DNA of 57,085 nucleotides from CAZKUN01 sp964555935 (GCA_964555935.1 CAZKUN010000025.1:1-57085), one strand, 5' to 3'. Counted from the stretch's first letter, positions 33,755 to 43,377 are shown. The notes: generated from the sequence alone by a model not told the origin. Program-made: numbers and translations.

Positions 33755-33780
33755 CCGCCCCCGGCACCCACTGGGGGCGG
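33755..33780 (+). terminator. Hairpin between ppiC-like gene and mazG
   Basis: CCGCCCCC (33755-33762) pairs with GGGGGCGG (33773-33780) around a 10-nt loop, and flanking bases extend it by two or three pairs. No T-tract follows. The mazG ATG is 19 nt downstream. Confidence 0.45.
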
Positions 33781-33799
33781 AGTGCCGACTGGGGTACTA

Positions 33800-34606
33800 A
33801 TGGAGGGCTTCCGCGAACTCGTTGAGATCATGGCCCGCCTGCGGGCCAAGGACGGGTGTCCGTGGGATCGAGAGCAAGACCACCAATCGCTTAAGCCCTA
33901 TCTACTGGAAGAAGCTTACGAGGTCCTCGAAGCGATCGACCAGGGCAGCGGCGCCAAACTGGCCGAGGAACTCGGCGACCTACTGCTCCAAGTTGTCTTC
34001 CACGCCCAGGTGGGCACGGAGAGCGGGACCTTCACAATTGAAGACGTAACCGGCAGCATCTGCAGCAAGCTGCGCAACCGCCACCCGCATGTCTTCGGAG
34101 ACGTCGAAGTCTCCGGTAGCGACGAGGTGGTCGACAACTGGGACCGGATCAAGCGCGCCGAACCGCTCAACGAAGACCGAGTCTCGGCAATGGACGGCGT
34201 CCCATCCGCGCTGCCGGCGCTGCAGAAGGCCACGAAAGTCCAGAAGCGAGCTGCAAAGGTCGGTTTTGATTGGGATGACGCGACCGGGCCGGCCGCGAAG
34301 GTCCGCGAGGAGCTGGCTGAGGTCGAAGAAGCCGCGGAAAGCGGCGACCGACAGCACCTTGCGGACGAGATCGGTGACTTGCTCTTCGCGGTCGTAAACT
34401 TGGCACGTATGCTCGCGATCGACAGCGAAGATGCTCTCCGCACGGGCACAGATCGCTTCTCCACGCGCTTCCGCGCAATGGAAGCTCTGGCCAAGGAGCG
34501 GGGCATCACGATGGATGGGCTGTCGCTGCGAGAACTGGACGAGCTTTGGGACGAAGTCAAGCAAAGGCTCGCCGCGCCGCACGCGGGGGAGGGGTCGGCC
34601 GACTAA
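33800..34606 (+). CDS. mazG: Nucleoside triphosphate pyrophosphohydrolase MazG
   Basis: 268 residues from the ATG at 33800, chosen because family alignment begins at MEGFRELVEIMARLRAKDGCPWDREQ; GTG codons at 33749 and 33782 are in frame but poorly supported. It has the two MazG repeats: EEAYEVLEAID and EELGDLLLQVVFHA in the first, REELAEVEEA and DEIGDLLFAVVNLAR in the second, each with the acidic metal ligands. The linker segment VGFDW is conserved. It hydrolyses NTPs to NMP and PPi in the cytoplasm, limiting aberrant nucleotides and modulating ppGpp. Confidence 0.94.
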   Translation: MEGFRELVEIMARLRAKDGCPWDREQDHQSLKPYLLEEAYEVLEAIDQGSGAKLAEELGDLLLQVVFHAQVGTESGTFTIEDVTGSICSKLRNRHPHVFGDVEVSGSDEVVDNWDRIKRAEPLNEDRVSAMDGVPSALPALQKATKVQKRAAKVGFDWDDATGPAAKVREELAEVEEAAESGDRQHLADEIGDLLFAVVNLARMLAIDSEDALRTGTDRFSTRFRAMEALAKERGITMDGLSLRELDELWDEVKQRLAAPHAGEGSAD

Positions 34607-34620
34607 GCCATATCGGCCGA
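34595..34620 (+). other. Hairpin spanning mazG stop, before S4 gene
   Basis: TCGGCCGA at 34595-34602 and again at 34613-34620 form a self-complementary 8-bp stem with a 10-nt loop that contains the mazG stop region. The S4 gene ATG is 5 nt further on and has no Shine-Dalgarno, so coupling through this structure is possible. Confidence 0.4.
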
Positions 34621-34625
34621 ACTGT

Positions 34626-34895
34626 ATGCGAATTGACAAGTTCCTTCAACTCTCAGGGATAATCCCAAGACGCACGCGCGCGAAGGAAACGTGTACGCGC
34701 GGATTAGTGATTCTCAACGAGCGAACCGCGAAACCGAGCGCGTCGGTCTCGGTCGGTGACCGACTGGACGTGACGCTGGGACGACGCCGGTCGGTGTACG
34801 AGATTCTGCTCATCCCGACGCGCCCAATGCGCAAGCAGAACCGCGGCGATGCGGCGGAGTTGTTGGAGTCTGAGACGCTCACCGACGACACGTAA
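34626..34895 (+). CDS. S4-domain RNA-binding protein (RqcP/Hsp15-like)
   Basis: 89 residues. The N-terminal S4 fold is clear: MRIDKFLQLSGIIPRRTRAKE, LNERTAKPSASVSVGDRLDV and an RRRSVYEIL strand. The size matches the YabO/RqcP and Hsp15 class, which binds ribosomal RNA in rescue of stalled 50S subunits. The C-terminal tail is polar and acidic. It follows mazG by 19 nt, the common mazG-yabO order. Basic residues are concentrated on the predicted RNA face. Confidence 0.85.
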   Translation: MRIDKFLQLSGIIPRRTRAKETCTRGLVILNERTAKPSASVSVGDRLDVTLGRRRSVYEILLIPTRPMRKQNRGDAAELLESETLTDDT

Positions 34896-35021
34896 GACGG
34901 GCGGCAACCAGAAGTGCACGACGGTCTCCTCCGGACCCGCACGGAGTCGGCCTGGGTACAAGAGTCTATCCACAGAACGCGGGTCAGAAAAAGAGACGTT
35001 GATTAGACAGGGAGGCCTAGC

Positions 35022-37733
35022 ATGGCTGAGTTTAACATGGTATATCTGTTTGGCGAGGACACGGACCCTCTAGCGGCCGGTCTCGCCGAGGACGATCGTC
35101 TCCTCAAAGATCTTCTGGGTGGCAAGGGCGCGAACCTCGCCATCATGACGGCACAGGGACTTCCGGTACCTCCGGGCTTCACCGTCACCGTCGACACCTG
35201 CAACGCATTCAGCGCCGCCGAGCAGGTCATGCCGGCGGGTCTGGAAGACGATGTTAAGGCGAAGATGGTCGGCGTCGAGGAACTCACCGGCAAGAAGTTC
35301 GGCGACCCCTCCAACCCGCTGCTCGTATCCGTCCGCTCCGGCGCTCGCGAGTCGATGCCCGGCATGATGGACACGGTCCTCAACCTCGGTATGAACGACG
35401 AGGTCGCGGCAAGCATGGTTGACTTGTTCCAGGACGAGCGGTTCGTCTACGACGCCTACCGCCGCCTCATCATGATGTTCGGCAACGTCGTCATGGGCCT
35501 GGACCGCGAGGAGTTCGAGGAGTGCCTCGATGAGGTCAAGAAGGCCGAGGGCGTCGCTGACGACGTCGACGTCTCCGCCGAGGGCATGAAGAAAGCCGTC
35601 GAGCTTGAGAAGAAGCGTTACGAAGAGCTGAAGGGCGAGCCCTTCCCGCAGGATCCGATGGGCCAGCTCATGTCAGGCATCGAGGCGGTCTTCGTCTCAT
35701 CCGACAACGCCCGAGCCATCGAGTACCGACGCATCCACAAGCTCCCCCAGAGCATGCGCACCGCCGTCAACGTCCAAACCATGGTCTTCGGCAACATGGC
35801 CGAGAACTCCGGCACGGGCGTCGCCTTCACGCGCAACCCCGCCACGGGCGACAAAGAAGACTACGGTGACTACCTCGCCAAGGCGCAGGGCGAGGACGTT
35901 GTGGCCGGCATCCGCACGCCGACGCACATCTCCGAGTTGCAGAATATCATGCCGGAAGTCTACAAGCAGTTCATGGACATCTGCCAGCTCCTGGAGACGC
36001 ACTACAAGAACGTCCAGGACGTTGAGTTCACCGTCGAAAACGGCAAGCTTTGGATGCTCCAGACCCGGAATGGCAAGCGCACGGCCCAGGCCGCGATCAA
36101 GATCGCTTGCGATCTCGTCGACGAGGGTCTGGTCACCACGCGCGAAGCCTGCTTGCTGGTTGAGCCCGATCAGCTCGACCATCTGCTGCACTCGCAGTTC
36201 GTCCAGGCCGCGAAGGAAGCCGCGCAGATCATCGCCGAGGGCGTCAACGCCAGTCCCGGCGCAGCGGTCGGCAAGGTTGTCTTCACCGCCGCCGACGCCG
36301 TCGAGTGGACTGCGCGCGGGGAGGACGTCCTCCTCGTCCGCCGCGAAACCGCTCCCGACGATGTCGCCGGCATGGACGCCGCGCAAGGCATCCTCACCGA
36401 GATCGGTGGAGCCAGCTCCCACGCCGCAATCGTCGGCCGTCAGCTCGGAACCCCGTGTGTTGTCGGATGCGCAGAACTCCGCATCGATTACGCCGCGAAG
36501 ACCGTCACCACCCGTGGCATCACCGTTGGCGAGGGCGAGTGGATCTCCATCGACGGCGGCGACGGCAGCGTCATGCTGGGCGAGGTCGAAGTCCAAGACT
36601 CCGACATCTTCCTCGTGCTGCGTGGCGAGATGAACGCCGAAGACTCCGAACTCTACCAGTACTTCCATCGCTTCATGGGGTGGGCCGACGAGGTCCGCAG
36701 CATGGGCGTGCGCACCAATTCCGACGACCCGGAGAACTCCGTGCTCGCCGTCAGGCTCGGCGCCGAAGGCATCGGTCTCTGCCGCACGGAGCACATGTTC
36801 TTCGCCGAAGAGCGCCTCCGCAACTTCCAGCGCATGATCGTCAGCGACGATACCGACGCCAAGCAGGAAGCCATTGACGCGCTGCTGCCCTACCAGGAGG
36901 AAGACTTTGAGGGTATTCTCCGCGCGATGGACGGCATGCCCGTTATCGTCCGTCTCCTCGATCCGCCTCTGCACGAGTTCCTGCCGCAGCAGCCTGCGGA
37001 TCAGGAGACCGTTGCCGAGATGACCGGCAAGACCGTGGCGGAAATCCAGGCCATCGTCCAGGGCCTGCACGAGATGAACCCGATGCTCGGGCACCGTGGC
37101 TGCCGCCTCGGCGTCACCTACCCCGCCATCTACCAGATGCAGGTCCGGGCCATCTTCCAGGCCGCGGCCAAGCTCAAGAAGGAAGGCCTCAACCCGATCC
37201 CCGAGGTCATGATCCCGCTAGTCGGATCCCTTGGCGAGCTGACCATGTGCCGCGATAACTCCGAAGAGATCGCCCAGGAGGTCATGGCGGCCGAGGGCGT
37301 TGAGCTTGACTACATGATCGGCACGATGATCGAGGTGCCGCGCGCTTGCATCATTGCCGACCAGATCGCAGAGAACGCCCAGTTCTTCAGCTTCGGCACC
37401 AACGACCTCACCCAGATGGCCTACGGCTTCAGCCGCGACGACGTCGAGGGCCGCTTCTTCGAGGAGTACATCAATCGCAACATCTTCGAGCAGAGCCCGT
37501 TCGCCGTCCTCGACCAAGAGGGCGTCGGTGGCCTCGTCGAGATCGCGTGTGAGAAGGGTCGTGCCGGAAACCCCGACATCGAAATCGGCATCTGTGGCGA
37601 GCACGGTGGCGAGCCCCTGTCGGTCACCTTCTGCCACAATGTCGGCATGGACTACGTAAGCTGCTCGCCGCTGCGCGTGCCCATCGCGCGCTTGGCCGCG
37701 GCTCAGGCGGAGATCGCCAACCCGCGCGGCTAA
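35022..37733 (+). CDS. ppdK: Pyruvate, phosphate dikinase
   Basis: 903 residues, with GGGAGG 7 nt upstream of the ATG. The N-terminal ATP-grasp domain contains GGKGANLAIMTAQGLPVPPGF and the SVRSGARESMPGMMDTVLNLG motif. The central phosphohistidine domain has catalytic His467 in GGASSHAA (Ser replaces the more usual Thr of GGxTSHAA). The C-terminal TIM barrel has GIGLCRTEHMFF, GHRGCRLG, GTNDLTQMAYGFSRDD and Cys858 in ICGEHGG. It interconverts PEP and pyruvate using ATP/AMP/PPi. Enolase follows, so PEP metabolism is grouped. Confidence 0.96.
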   Translation: MAEFNMVYLFGEDTDPLAAGLAEDDRLLKDLLGGKGANLAIMTAQGLPVPPGFTVTVDTCNAFSAAEQVMPAGLEDDVKAKMVGVEELTGKKFGDPSNPLLVSVRSGARESMPGMMDTVLNLGMNDEVAASMVDLFQDERFVYDAYRRLIMMFGNVVMGLDREEFEECLDEVKKAEGVADDVDVSAEGMKKAVELEKKRYEELKGEPFPQDPMGQLMSGIEAVFVSSDNARAIEYRRIHKLPQSMRTAVNVQTMVFGNMAENSGTGVAFTRNPATGDKEDYGDYLAKAQGEDVVAGIRTPTHISELQNIMPEVYKQFMDICQLLETHYKNVQDVEFTVENGKLWMLQTRNGKRTAQAAIKIACDLVDEGLVTTREACLLVEPDQLDHLLHSQFVQAAKEAAQIIAEGVNASPGAAVGKVVFTAADAVEWTARGEDVLLVRRETAPDDVAGMDAAQGILTEIGGASSHAAIVGRQLGTPCVVGCAELRIDYAAKTVTTRGITVGEGEWISIDGGDGSVMLGEVEVQDSDIFLVLRGEMNAEDSELYQYFHRFMGWADEVRSMGVRTNSDDPENSVLAVRLGAEGIGLCRTEHMFFAEERLRNFQRMIVSDDTDAKQEAIDALLPYQEEDFEGILRAMDGMPVIVRLLDPPLHEFLPQQPADQETVAEMTGKTVAEIQAIVQGLHEMNPMLGHRGCRLGVTYPAIYQMQVRAIFQAAAKLKKEGLNPIPEVMIPLVGSLGELTMCRDNSEEIAQEVMAAEGVELDYMIGTMIEVPRACIIADQIAENAQFFSFGTNDLTQMAYGFSRDDVEGRFFEEYINRNIFEQSPFAVLDQEGVGGLVEIACEKGRAGNPDIEIGICGEHGGEPLSVTFCHNVGMDYVSCSPLRVPIARLAAAQAEIANPRG

Positions 37734-37757
37734 AGCCTGCCCGGGGCAGAGAGAATT

Positions 37758-37779
37758 GGGGCCGCCTTCGGGCGGCCCC
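37758..37779 (+). terminator. UUCG-capped 9-bp hairpin between ppdK and eno
   Basis: GGGGCCGCC (37758-37766) and GGCGGCCCC (37771-37779) flank a TTCG tetraloop. The T-tract is absent and the eno ATG is 21 nt downstream. Confidence 0.6.
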
Positions 37780-37800
37780 CGTCCTAATCGGAGGTGTGCT

Positions 37801-39102
37801 ATGTTAGACACAAGCATTCAGCATGTATGGGCTCGTGAGGTGCTCGACTCCCGCGGCAATCCCACCGTCGAGGTCGACGTCTTCCTCGCGTGCGGAGCCG
37901 AGGGTCGCGCCGCAGTGCCGTCGGGCGCGTCCACGGGCGAGTTCGAGGCCGTTGAGCTTCGCGACGGCGACGAGAACCGCTACGGCGGCAAAGGCGTCAC
38001 GAAGGCCGTGCAGAACGTCAACGAGATCATCGCGCCGGAGATCCTCGATCTCGACGCAACCGACCAGGTTTACATCGACCGCCTGATGTGCGAGCTGGAC
38101 GGCACGCCCAACAAAGCCAAGCTCGGCGCGAACGCCATTCTCGGCGTCTCGCTTGCCGTCTGCAAGGCCGCGGCGGTCGCGAGCAACCTGCCGCTCTACC
38201 AGTACATCGGCGGCTTCTCGGCGCGGGTCCTGCCCGTCCCGATGATGAACATCCTCAACGGTGGCGAGCACGCCGACAACAGCGTGGACCTGCAGGAATT
38301 CATGGTCATGCCCGTCGGCGCGCCCAGCTTCACCGAAGCAGTCCGGTGGAGCGCGGAGATCTACCACGCGCTGAAGAAGGTCCTGGCCAAGGATGGGCTC
38401 AGCACCGCCGTCGGCGATGAGGGCGGCTTCGCCCCGAACCTCGCCAGCAACGAAGACGCGCTGAAGCTCATCATGCGCGCCTGCGAAGCGGCTGGGTATG
38501 AGCCCGGATCGCAAATCCGCATCGCGCTCGATCCAGCGGCGAGCGAGTTCTTCGACGCCGACAAGGGCAAGTACGTCCTGAAGGGCGAGGGCAGAGAACT
38601 AACGCCCGCGGAGATGATCGACTTCTACGCCGACCTCTGCGACAAGTACCCCATCATCTCCATCGAGGACGGTCTCGATGAGAACGACTGGGAGACCTGG
38701 CCGAAGCTCCGCGACAAGATCGGCAGCAAGGTGCAGATCGTCGGTGATGATCTCACGGTCACAAACACCACGCGACTGCAGCGCGCCATCGACGAGGGCG
38801 CGATCAACTCGATCCTCATCAAGGTCAACCAGATCGGTAGCCTCAGTGAGACGGTCGATGCGATCCAGCTCGCGAACCGTCATAACATGACCGCCGTCGT
38901 GTCGCATCGCAGCGGGGAGACCGAAGACACCACAATCTCCGACATCGCGGTGGGCCTCAACGCGGGCCAGATCAAGACCGGCGCTCCCTGCCGGAGCGAT
39001 CGCGTCGCGAAATACGCCCAGCTTCTCCGCATTGAAGAGCAGCTAGGCGACATCGGGATCTATCCGGGCCTCGACGCCTGGTTTAACCTGGCGGAGAAGT
39101 AG
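37801..39102 (+). CDS. eno: Enolase
   Basis: 433 residues from the ATG at 37801, with GGAGGT 6 nt upstream. It has the enolase signatures: AREVLDSRGNPTVEVDV at the N-terminus, SGASTGEFEAVELRDGD, GDEGGFAPNL with catalytic Glu207, SIEDGLDENDW, LIKVNQIGSLSET with catalytic Lys341, and SHRSGETEDTTI. The length is normal. It interconverts 2-phosphoglycerate and PEP. It is in the same direction as ppdK and precedes an FtsB-like gene, an arrangement found in many bacteria. Confidence 0.98.
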   Translation: MLDTSIQHVWAREVLDSRGNPTVEVDVFLACGAEGRAAVPSGASTGEFEAVELRDGDENRYGGKGVTKAVQNVNEIIAPEILDLDATDQVYIDRLMCELDGTPNKAKLGANAILGVSLAVCKAAAVASNLPLYQYIGGFSARVLPVPMMNILNGGEHADNSVDLQEFMVMPVGAPSFTEAVRWSAEIYHALKKVLAKDGLSTAVGDEGGFAPNLASNEDALKLIMRACEAAGYEPGSQIRIALDPAASEFFDADKGKYVLKGEGRELTPAEMIDFYADLCDKYPIISIEDGLDENDWETWPKLRDKIGSKVQIVGDDLTVTNTTRLQRAIDEGAINSILIKVNQIGSLSETVDAIQLANRHNMTAVVSHRSGETEDTTISDIAVGLNAGQIKTGAPCRSDRVAKYAQLLRIEEQLGDIGIYPGLDAWFNLAEK

Positions 39103-39271
39103 CAATAGAAAACCGAAACTTACGGCAGGCCGGCCGGTGTTAGACACCGAAAGAAGCACTCGGTGCCTCCCTCCACCCGGGATGCGCCGGTTGGCCAGCC
39201 GTATTCGCGGCCCCGATACTCTCGCTGCAGCAGCGCTAGCACTACAACATCGAACCACGGGGGTGGCGACA

Positions 39272-39769
39272 GTGACAGACCGTTCTCGCCGCAACACGCC
39301 GACGCCCGCCACAGGATCGGCAACATCCAAACTCGATCCATCCACGCGCAGACTCCTCATCATCGGCGTGATTCTCGTATTGGCGCTCCTCACCGGCCAG
39401 TCGCTTCTGGCGCCACTCGTGCTCGGGTGGGAGCGGGCGAACGAACTGGTCGCTCTTGAGGACCGCGTCGAGGCCCTCAACCAGGAGAAGCGCGACCTCG
39501 CCGAGGATATCGACTACCGAAAGACCGAGGGCGGGCAGCGTCTTGCCGCGCTCGAGACCATGGGCGCCACCGATCCCGGCGCGCATGAGGTCGAATTGGA
39601 GCCGGCCGAGACGGCGGCGACTGACCCAGCTGCCCAACCACTTGCCGACCGCATGAAGGCCTGGCGCGAGCAAAGCAGAACCTCCCTGTACCAGAGGTGG
39701 CGCGTGATGTCGCTCTACCTGTTCGACCAGAGACATCCGGCCACCCCACCAAGCCAAGACAGCAACTGA
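39272..39769 (+). CDS. FtsB/DivIC-like septum formation initiator protein
   Basis: 165 residues from the GTG at 39272 (GGGGGTGG upstream); the longer frame from 39137 is poor. A polar N-terminus precedes one span (RRLLIIGVILVLALLTGQSLL), then a coiled-coil region (LVALEDRVEALNQEKRDLAEDIDY), an Ala/Glu/Pro-rich linker and a C-terminal helix. The topology and the position after eno match FtsB/DivIC; the coiled coil is short and the C-terminal half is unusual. A candidate promoter (TTGGCC, 18 bp, GATACT at 39191-39220) lies upstream. The assignment rests mostly on topology and context. Confidence 0.6.
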   Translation: MTDRSRRNTPTPATGSATSKLDPSTRRLLIIGVILVLALLTGQSLLAPLVLGWERANELVALEDRVEALNQEKRDLAEDIDYRKTEGGQRLAALETMGATDPGAHEVELEPAETAATDPAAQPLADRMKAWREQSRTSLYQRWRVMSLYLFDQRHPATPPSQDSN

Positions 39770-39826
39770 CCACGGCTCTTCGCCCGGAATCGCGGGAGCC
39801 GCAACGCTCAGCACCCGAGTGCCCGC

Positions 39827-42727
39827 ATGCGCGCGGATCGCCAACGACCGACCCACGAAAACTGGCGGAGTTCACTCGTCGTGACGCTCGTCGTCGCGAG
39901 CCTGCTGTGCGCGGCTCAGCCGCTCAATTGGTTGGATGGCCTGGAGGCCAAACTGCTCGATCTCCGCTTTGCCATCCGCGGAGAGCGATCGCCGTCCGAC
40001 GCCGTCGCTGTCATCACCATCCAGGACCACACGTTGCTCGAGCACCCTACGCTCCCGTCCAACCCCGCGCTTCACGCCACGTTGATCGACCGCCTGACCG
40101 GCGCCGGCGCCGCCGCAATTGTGCTCGACCTTCCCGGCCTCGCCAGGCGCGTCGCTGGAGGGGGCGAGCAAGCCACGAGCAGCGATCACCAGGACCTGAC
40201 ATCAGCCATATACGAATCTGGGCGCGTTGTCCTCCCGATGACCCTCGTGCCGGCGCCTGACACGAGCGTAACGGAGTTGCCCGCCCCCGTCCGGCGCTTC
40301 TCAGCGGGCAAGGGCAAGCTGACCCGGCCAGTCGCCCTCGCGAAGGCGCGCGTGATGTACCCGCTCCCGGCAATGTGCGCCGTGACAGAGGGCATGGGCA
40401 TGCTCAACGTCTATCCCGACCGCGATGGCACGTTGCGCGAGGCTGCCGTCCTCTTCAGCGTCGGTGGCGAGCTGTATCCGGCGTTGGCGCTTGAAGCCGT
40501 TCGCGTCGCCCTCGGCGAGCGATCCGAAGCCTACGTCTACGATGGCAAGGGGTCCGTGACCGTCGGCGACGCCCGCATTCCCCTCAGCCCGACCGGCGAG
40601 ACCGTCATCAACTTCGCGGGGCCCGCGAACCGTTACGCTCCCCAGCCGTACGAGAGGATCGTCGCCGGTGACGCTCTGGATCCCAAGCTCGCCGAGATGT
40701 TCGACGGGCGCATAGTGCTGGTCGGCGTGACAGCGACGAGCGCGGGCACCCATCTGGCGACCCCTTTCACGCCATACATGGATGGCGTCGAGGCAGTTGC
40801 TAACGTCATCGACACGCTGCTCACCAAGCGCTTCATCCGACGCCCAGACCTATCGGTCGCGCTGATCCTCACAGTCATGGCCGCTCTCCTCACCATGCTC
40901 GCGGTCCGACGGCTTACAGCGTCTCGAGCGGCGGCCGTTGTAGGCGTTGCCATCCTCGCGCTGGGAGCTGCCGCGACCGGTCTGTTTGCAGTCGGAGTCT
41001 GGCTCCCCATCGCGGGCCCCGTGCTCAGCATCCTCGCGGTCGGCGGGTGGTTTGGGCTGAGCAAGGCAGCCAGCGAGTACGTCGAGCGGCGGCAGACCAC
41101 CGACCGAATCGTCGCCCGCGTAGACGCTCTGGCTGGCATGGGGCGCCTGTTCAACTCCGGTCTCAATCGCGAGCAACTCCTCACCGAGATCATGAAGTGG
41201 GTCGAGGAGGAAGTCGGCTGCGAAGCCGCGTCCCTCATCCTGCTTGCCGACGACGACGAAACGCTTGTGTTCGAGGTGGCTCTCGGGCCAAAAGGCGATG
41301 AGCTGAAGGGCATGGCAATGCGCGTCGGCGAGGGAATCGTAGGCGATGTCGTCGCTACAGGGAAGACCCTTCTCGTGCCCGACACGACTCAGGATCCGCG
41401 TTTCGCCCACGATGTCGCAACGGCCGTCGGCTTCCCTGCGCGCTCGATCCTCTGCGTGCCCATGTCAATCCACGGCCGGGTGGTCGGCGCCATTGAGGTC
41501 ATCGACAAACGCGACGACTCACTCTTCACCGACCAAGACGCTGCGCTCCTGACGGTCATCGCTCAACACGCCGCGATGTTCCTCGAGACAGCGCGACTTT
41601 ACGGCGTGCTCGAGCAACGCGTCGACCTTGCAAACCGCGAGTTGCGCGTTGCCAACCAGCGCCTCGGCACCGAGAAGGCCAAGCTCGAGACCATTGTCGA
41701 ACACATGGCTGACGGCATCATCGCCGCTGATGAGTCCGGGCGCATCGTGCTGCTCAATCCTGTGGCCGAGAAGATCCTCCGAGGTGACGCGGGGCCGCTG
41801 GTCGGCACGGCTGCGGCGGACCTGGACCACCGGGAGTTGGCGGAGATGTTCGCCGAGGGCCCCGACGTGCCCGAGTCCGTTCGCGAGTTCACCATCGGCG
41901 ACCCCGTCGAGCGCATCATTCGCGCCCGCTCGGCGGTTGCCGCCGACGAGGAGGGGGTCGCTGGGCGCGTGGTCGTGCTGACCGACATTACCGACCTGCG
42001 CGAACTCGACAGAACGAAGACGGACATGGTATCGTTCGTGTCACACGAACTCAAGAATCCGCTTGCCTCGATCCGCGGGTTCGCGGGGCTGATTCGCGAC
42101 CGCTCCGGCGACGAGGCACACCGCGAACACGCGTCCTTTATCAGTCGCCAGGCGGAGAGGATGTTCCGACTGATCGACGACTTCCTCAACATCGCTCGCA
42201 TCGACATGGGCGGCGAGCTTGAGATGCACTGGGAGTGGATTGACGACATCGGGCCGGCTATCGGCGAGGCGATCGACACGGAGACGCGGGGCGATCTCAC
42301 CCACGAGTTCCGCGCCGAGATCAGCCCAGACATGCCGCCCTTCCGCGCCGATCCGGACAAGCTCCACCAGATCCTCGTGAACCTGGTCAACAACGCGGTC
42401 AAGTACTCGCCTGACGGTGGCGAAATCGTGGTCACAGCCACGGCATCCGACGGCAGTGTCCATATTGCCGTCTGCGATCACGGCATCGGCATCTCAGACG
42501 AGAACATGGGCCAGCTCTTCCAGCGTTTCCGACGCGTGCGCGACGGGACCACCGACCGCGTCGAAGGCACTGGGTTGGGGCTGTTCCTCATACGCCAACT
42601 CGTCCAGGCCCACGGAGGCGAAATCTGGGCCGAAAGCGTTCCTGAGGTCGGGTCGACATTCCATGTTTCCCTCCCCATCGAGGGAAAGGCGGACGATGAG
42701 CAGAATTCTGACGCTCAACTCGGGTGA
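39827..42727 (+). CDS. CHASE2-GAF-PAS sensor histidine kinase
   Basis: 966 residues. Domains in order: an N-terminal span, an extracytoplasmic CHASE2 domain (~30-330; LLDLRFAIRGERSPSDAVAVITIQD), three spans (~335-410), GAF (~435-590; GMAMRVGEGIVGDVVATGKTLLVPDTTQDPRF), PAS (~620-730; LETIVEHMADGIIAADESGRIVLLNPVAEK), HisKA with His740 (SFVSHELKNPLAS), and HATPase with N-box NLVNNAVKYSPDGGE and G-box GTGLGLF. No receiver domain is attached and no regulator is adjacent. The signal is unknown. The following DUF951 gene begins 32 nt inside the C-terminal coding region. Confidence 0.93.
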   Translation: MRADRQRPTHENWRSSLVVTLVVASLLCAAQPLNWLDGLEAKLLDLRFAIRGERSPSDAVAVITIQDHTLLEHPTLPSNPALHATLIDRLTGAGAAAIVLDLPGLARRVAGGGEQATSSDHQDLTSAIYESGRVVLPMTLVPAPDTSVTELPAPVRRFSAGKGKLTRPVALAKARVMYPLPAMCAVTEGMGMLNVYPDRDGTLREAAVLFSVGGELYPALALEAVRVALGERSEAYVYDGKGSVTVGDARIPLSPTGETVINFAGPANRYAPQPYERIVAGDALDPKLAEMFDGRIVLVGVTATSAGTHLATPFTPYMDGVEAVANVIDTLLTKRFIRRPDLSVALILTVMAALLTMLAVRRLTASRAAAVVGVAILALGAAATGLFAVGVWLPIAGPVLSILAVGGWFGLSKAASEYVERRQTTDRIVARVDALAGMGRLFNSGLNREQLLTEIMKWVEEEVGCEAASLILLADDDETLVFEVALGPKGDELKGMAMRVGEGIVGDVVATGKTLLVPDTTQDPRFAHDVATAVGFPARSILCVPMSIHGRVVGAIEVIDKRDDSLFTDQDAALLTVIAQHAAMFLETARLYGVLEQRVDLANRELRVANQRLGTEKAKLETIVEHMADGIIAADESGRIVLLNPVAEKILRGDAGPLVGTAAADLDHRELAEMFAEGPDVPESVREFTIGDPVERIIRARSAVAADEEGVAGRVVVLTDITDLRELDRTKTDMVSFVSHELKNPLASIRGFAGLIRDRSGDEAHREHASFISRQAERMFRLIDDFLNIARIDMGGELEMHWEWIDDIGPAIGEAIDTETRGDLTHEFRAEISPDMPPFRADPDKLHQILVNLVNNAVKYSPDGGEIVVTATASDGSVHIAVCDHGIGISDENMGQLFQRFRRVRDGTTDRVEGTGLGLFLIRQLVQAHGGEIWAESVPEVGSTFHVSLPIEGKADDEQNSDAQLG

Positions 42728-42926
42728 CCGGGTCCTTCTCAAGAAGACCCACCCCTGCGGATCGCGGGAGTGGGAAGTGATGAAGGCCACGTCGGACGTC
42801 CGAGCTAAATGCCTGGGATGCGGGCGCGTGACGCTCCTGCCCCGGGTGAGATTCGAGCGACTCGTGCGCGAGTTCACGCGGCGAGCCGATGACGCGTCGG
42901 ACCAGGACAACCATCAGGAGGCGTGA
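42696..42926 (+). CDS. DUF951 family protein
   Basis: 76 residues. The core GDRVLLKKTHPCGSREWEVMK...RAKCLGCGRVTLLPRVRFE matches DUF951, with Cys21 and the Cys39-x2-Cys42 pair forming a likely zinc site. It starts at the ATG at 42696 with AAAGGCGG upstream and overlaps the kinase gene by 32 nt in another frame. DUF951 proteins are small and of unknown function. The C-terminal tail is polar. Confidence 0.88.
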   Translation: MSRILTLNSGDRVLLKKTHPCGSREWEVMKATSDVRAKCLGCGRVTLLPRVRFERLVREFTRRADDASDQDNHQEA

Positions 42927-42930
42927 ACCG

Positions 42931-43377
42931 TTGGCTGATATCACCGTGACAGTTCAAGTGCAGGCGCCGCTCGAGAGGGTCTATGGACTTGCGAAGGAGA
43001 TCGAGCGTTTGCCTGAGTACGATGAGAACCTGGAGAGCGTGAAGATCGTGGATCGCGATGGCCCGCGAGTCGTAAGCGAGTGGGTCGGGATCGTCCGTGA
43101 GTTTGCGCAGAAGATCAAATGGACTGAGGAGGATGTCTGGGATGATGACAGCCACGCCTGCACGTTCACGCAGGTGAAGGGCGACTTCGATGCGTACGAC
43201 GGCACGTGGGTCTTCGTCGCCGAGGGCGATGACGTTACACGCATCGACCTCGAGCTCCAGTACGAATACAACGTGCCCCTCATCGGCAAACTCATCCAGG
43301 GCCTTCTGCACAAGAAAACCCAGCAGTCAGCCGAGGGCATTATGAACGCCATCAAACAGATGGCCGAGAACGCGTAG
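42931..43377 (+). CDS. SRPBCC/START-like protein
   Basis: 148 residues from a TTG at 42931 with AGGAGG 9 nt upstream. The N-terminal DITVTVQVQAPLERVYGLAKEIERLPEYDENLESVKIV and the later strand/helix pattern (FTQVKGDFDAYDGTWVFVAEGDDVTRIDLELQYEYNVP) fit COQ10/polyketide-cyclase-like SRPBCC hydrophobic-pocket proteins. A C-terminal amphipathic helix ends it. It starts 4 nt after the DUF951 stop and is probably cotranscribed. The ligand is unknown; a lipid or quinone is typical of the family. Confidence 0.85.
   Translation: MADITVTVQVQAPLERVYGLAKEIERLPEYDENLESVKIVDRDGPRVVSEWVGIVREFAQKIKWTEEDVWDDDSHACTFTQVKGDFDAYDGTWVFVAEGDDVTRIDLELQYEYNVPLIGKLIQGLLHKKTQQSAEGIMNAIKQMAENA

Noticed and set aside
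35697..37094. 465-codon minus-strand ORF inside ppdK
   Set aside because: Shadow of pyruvate phosphate dikinase.
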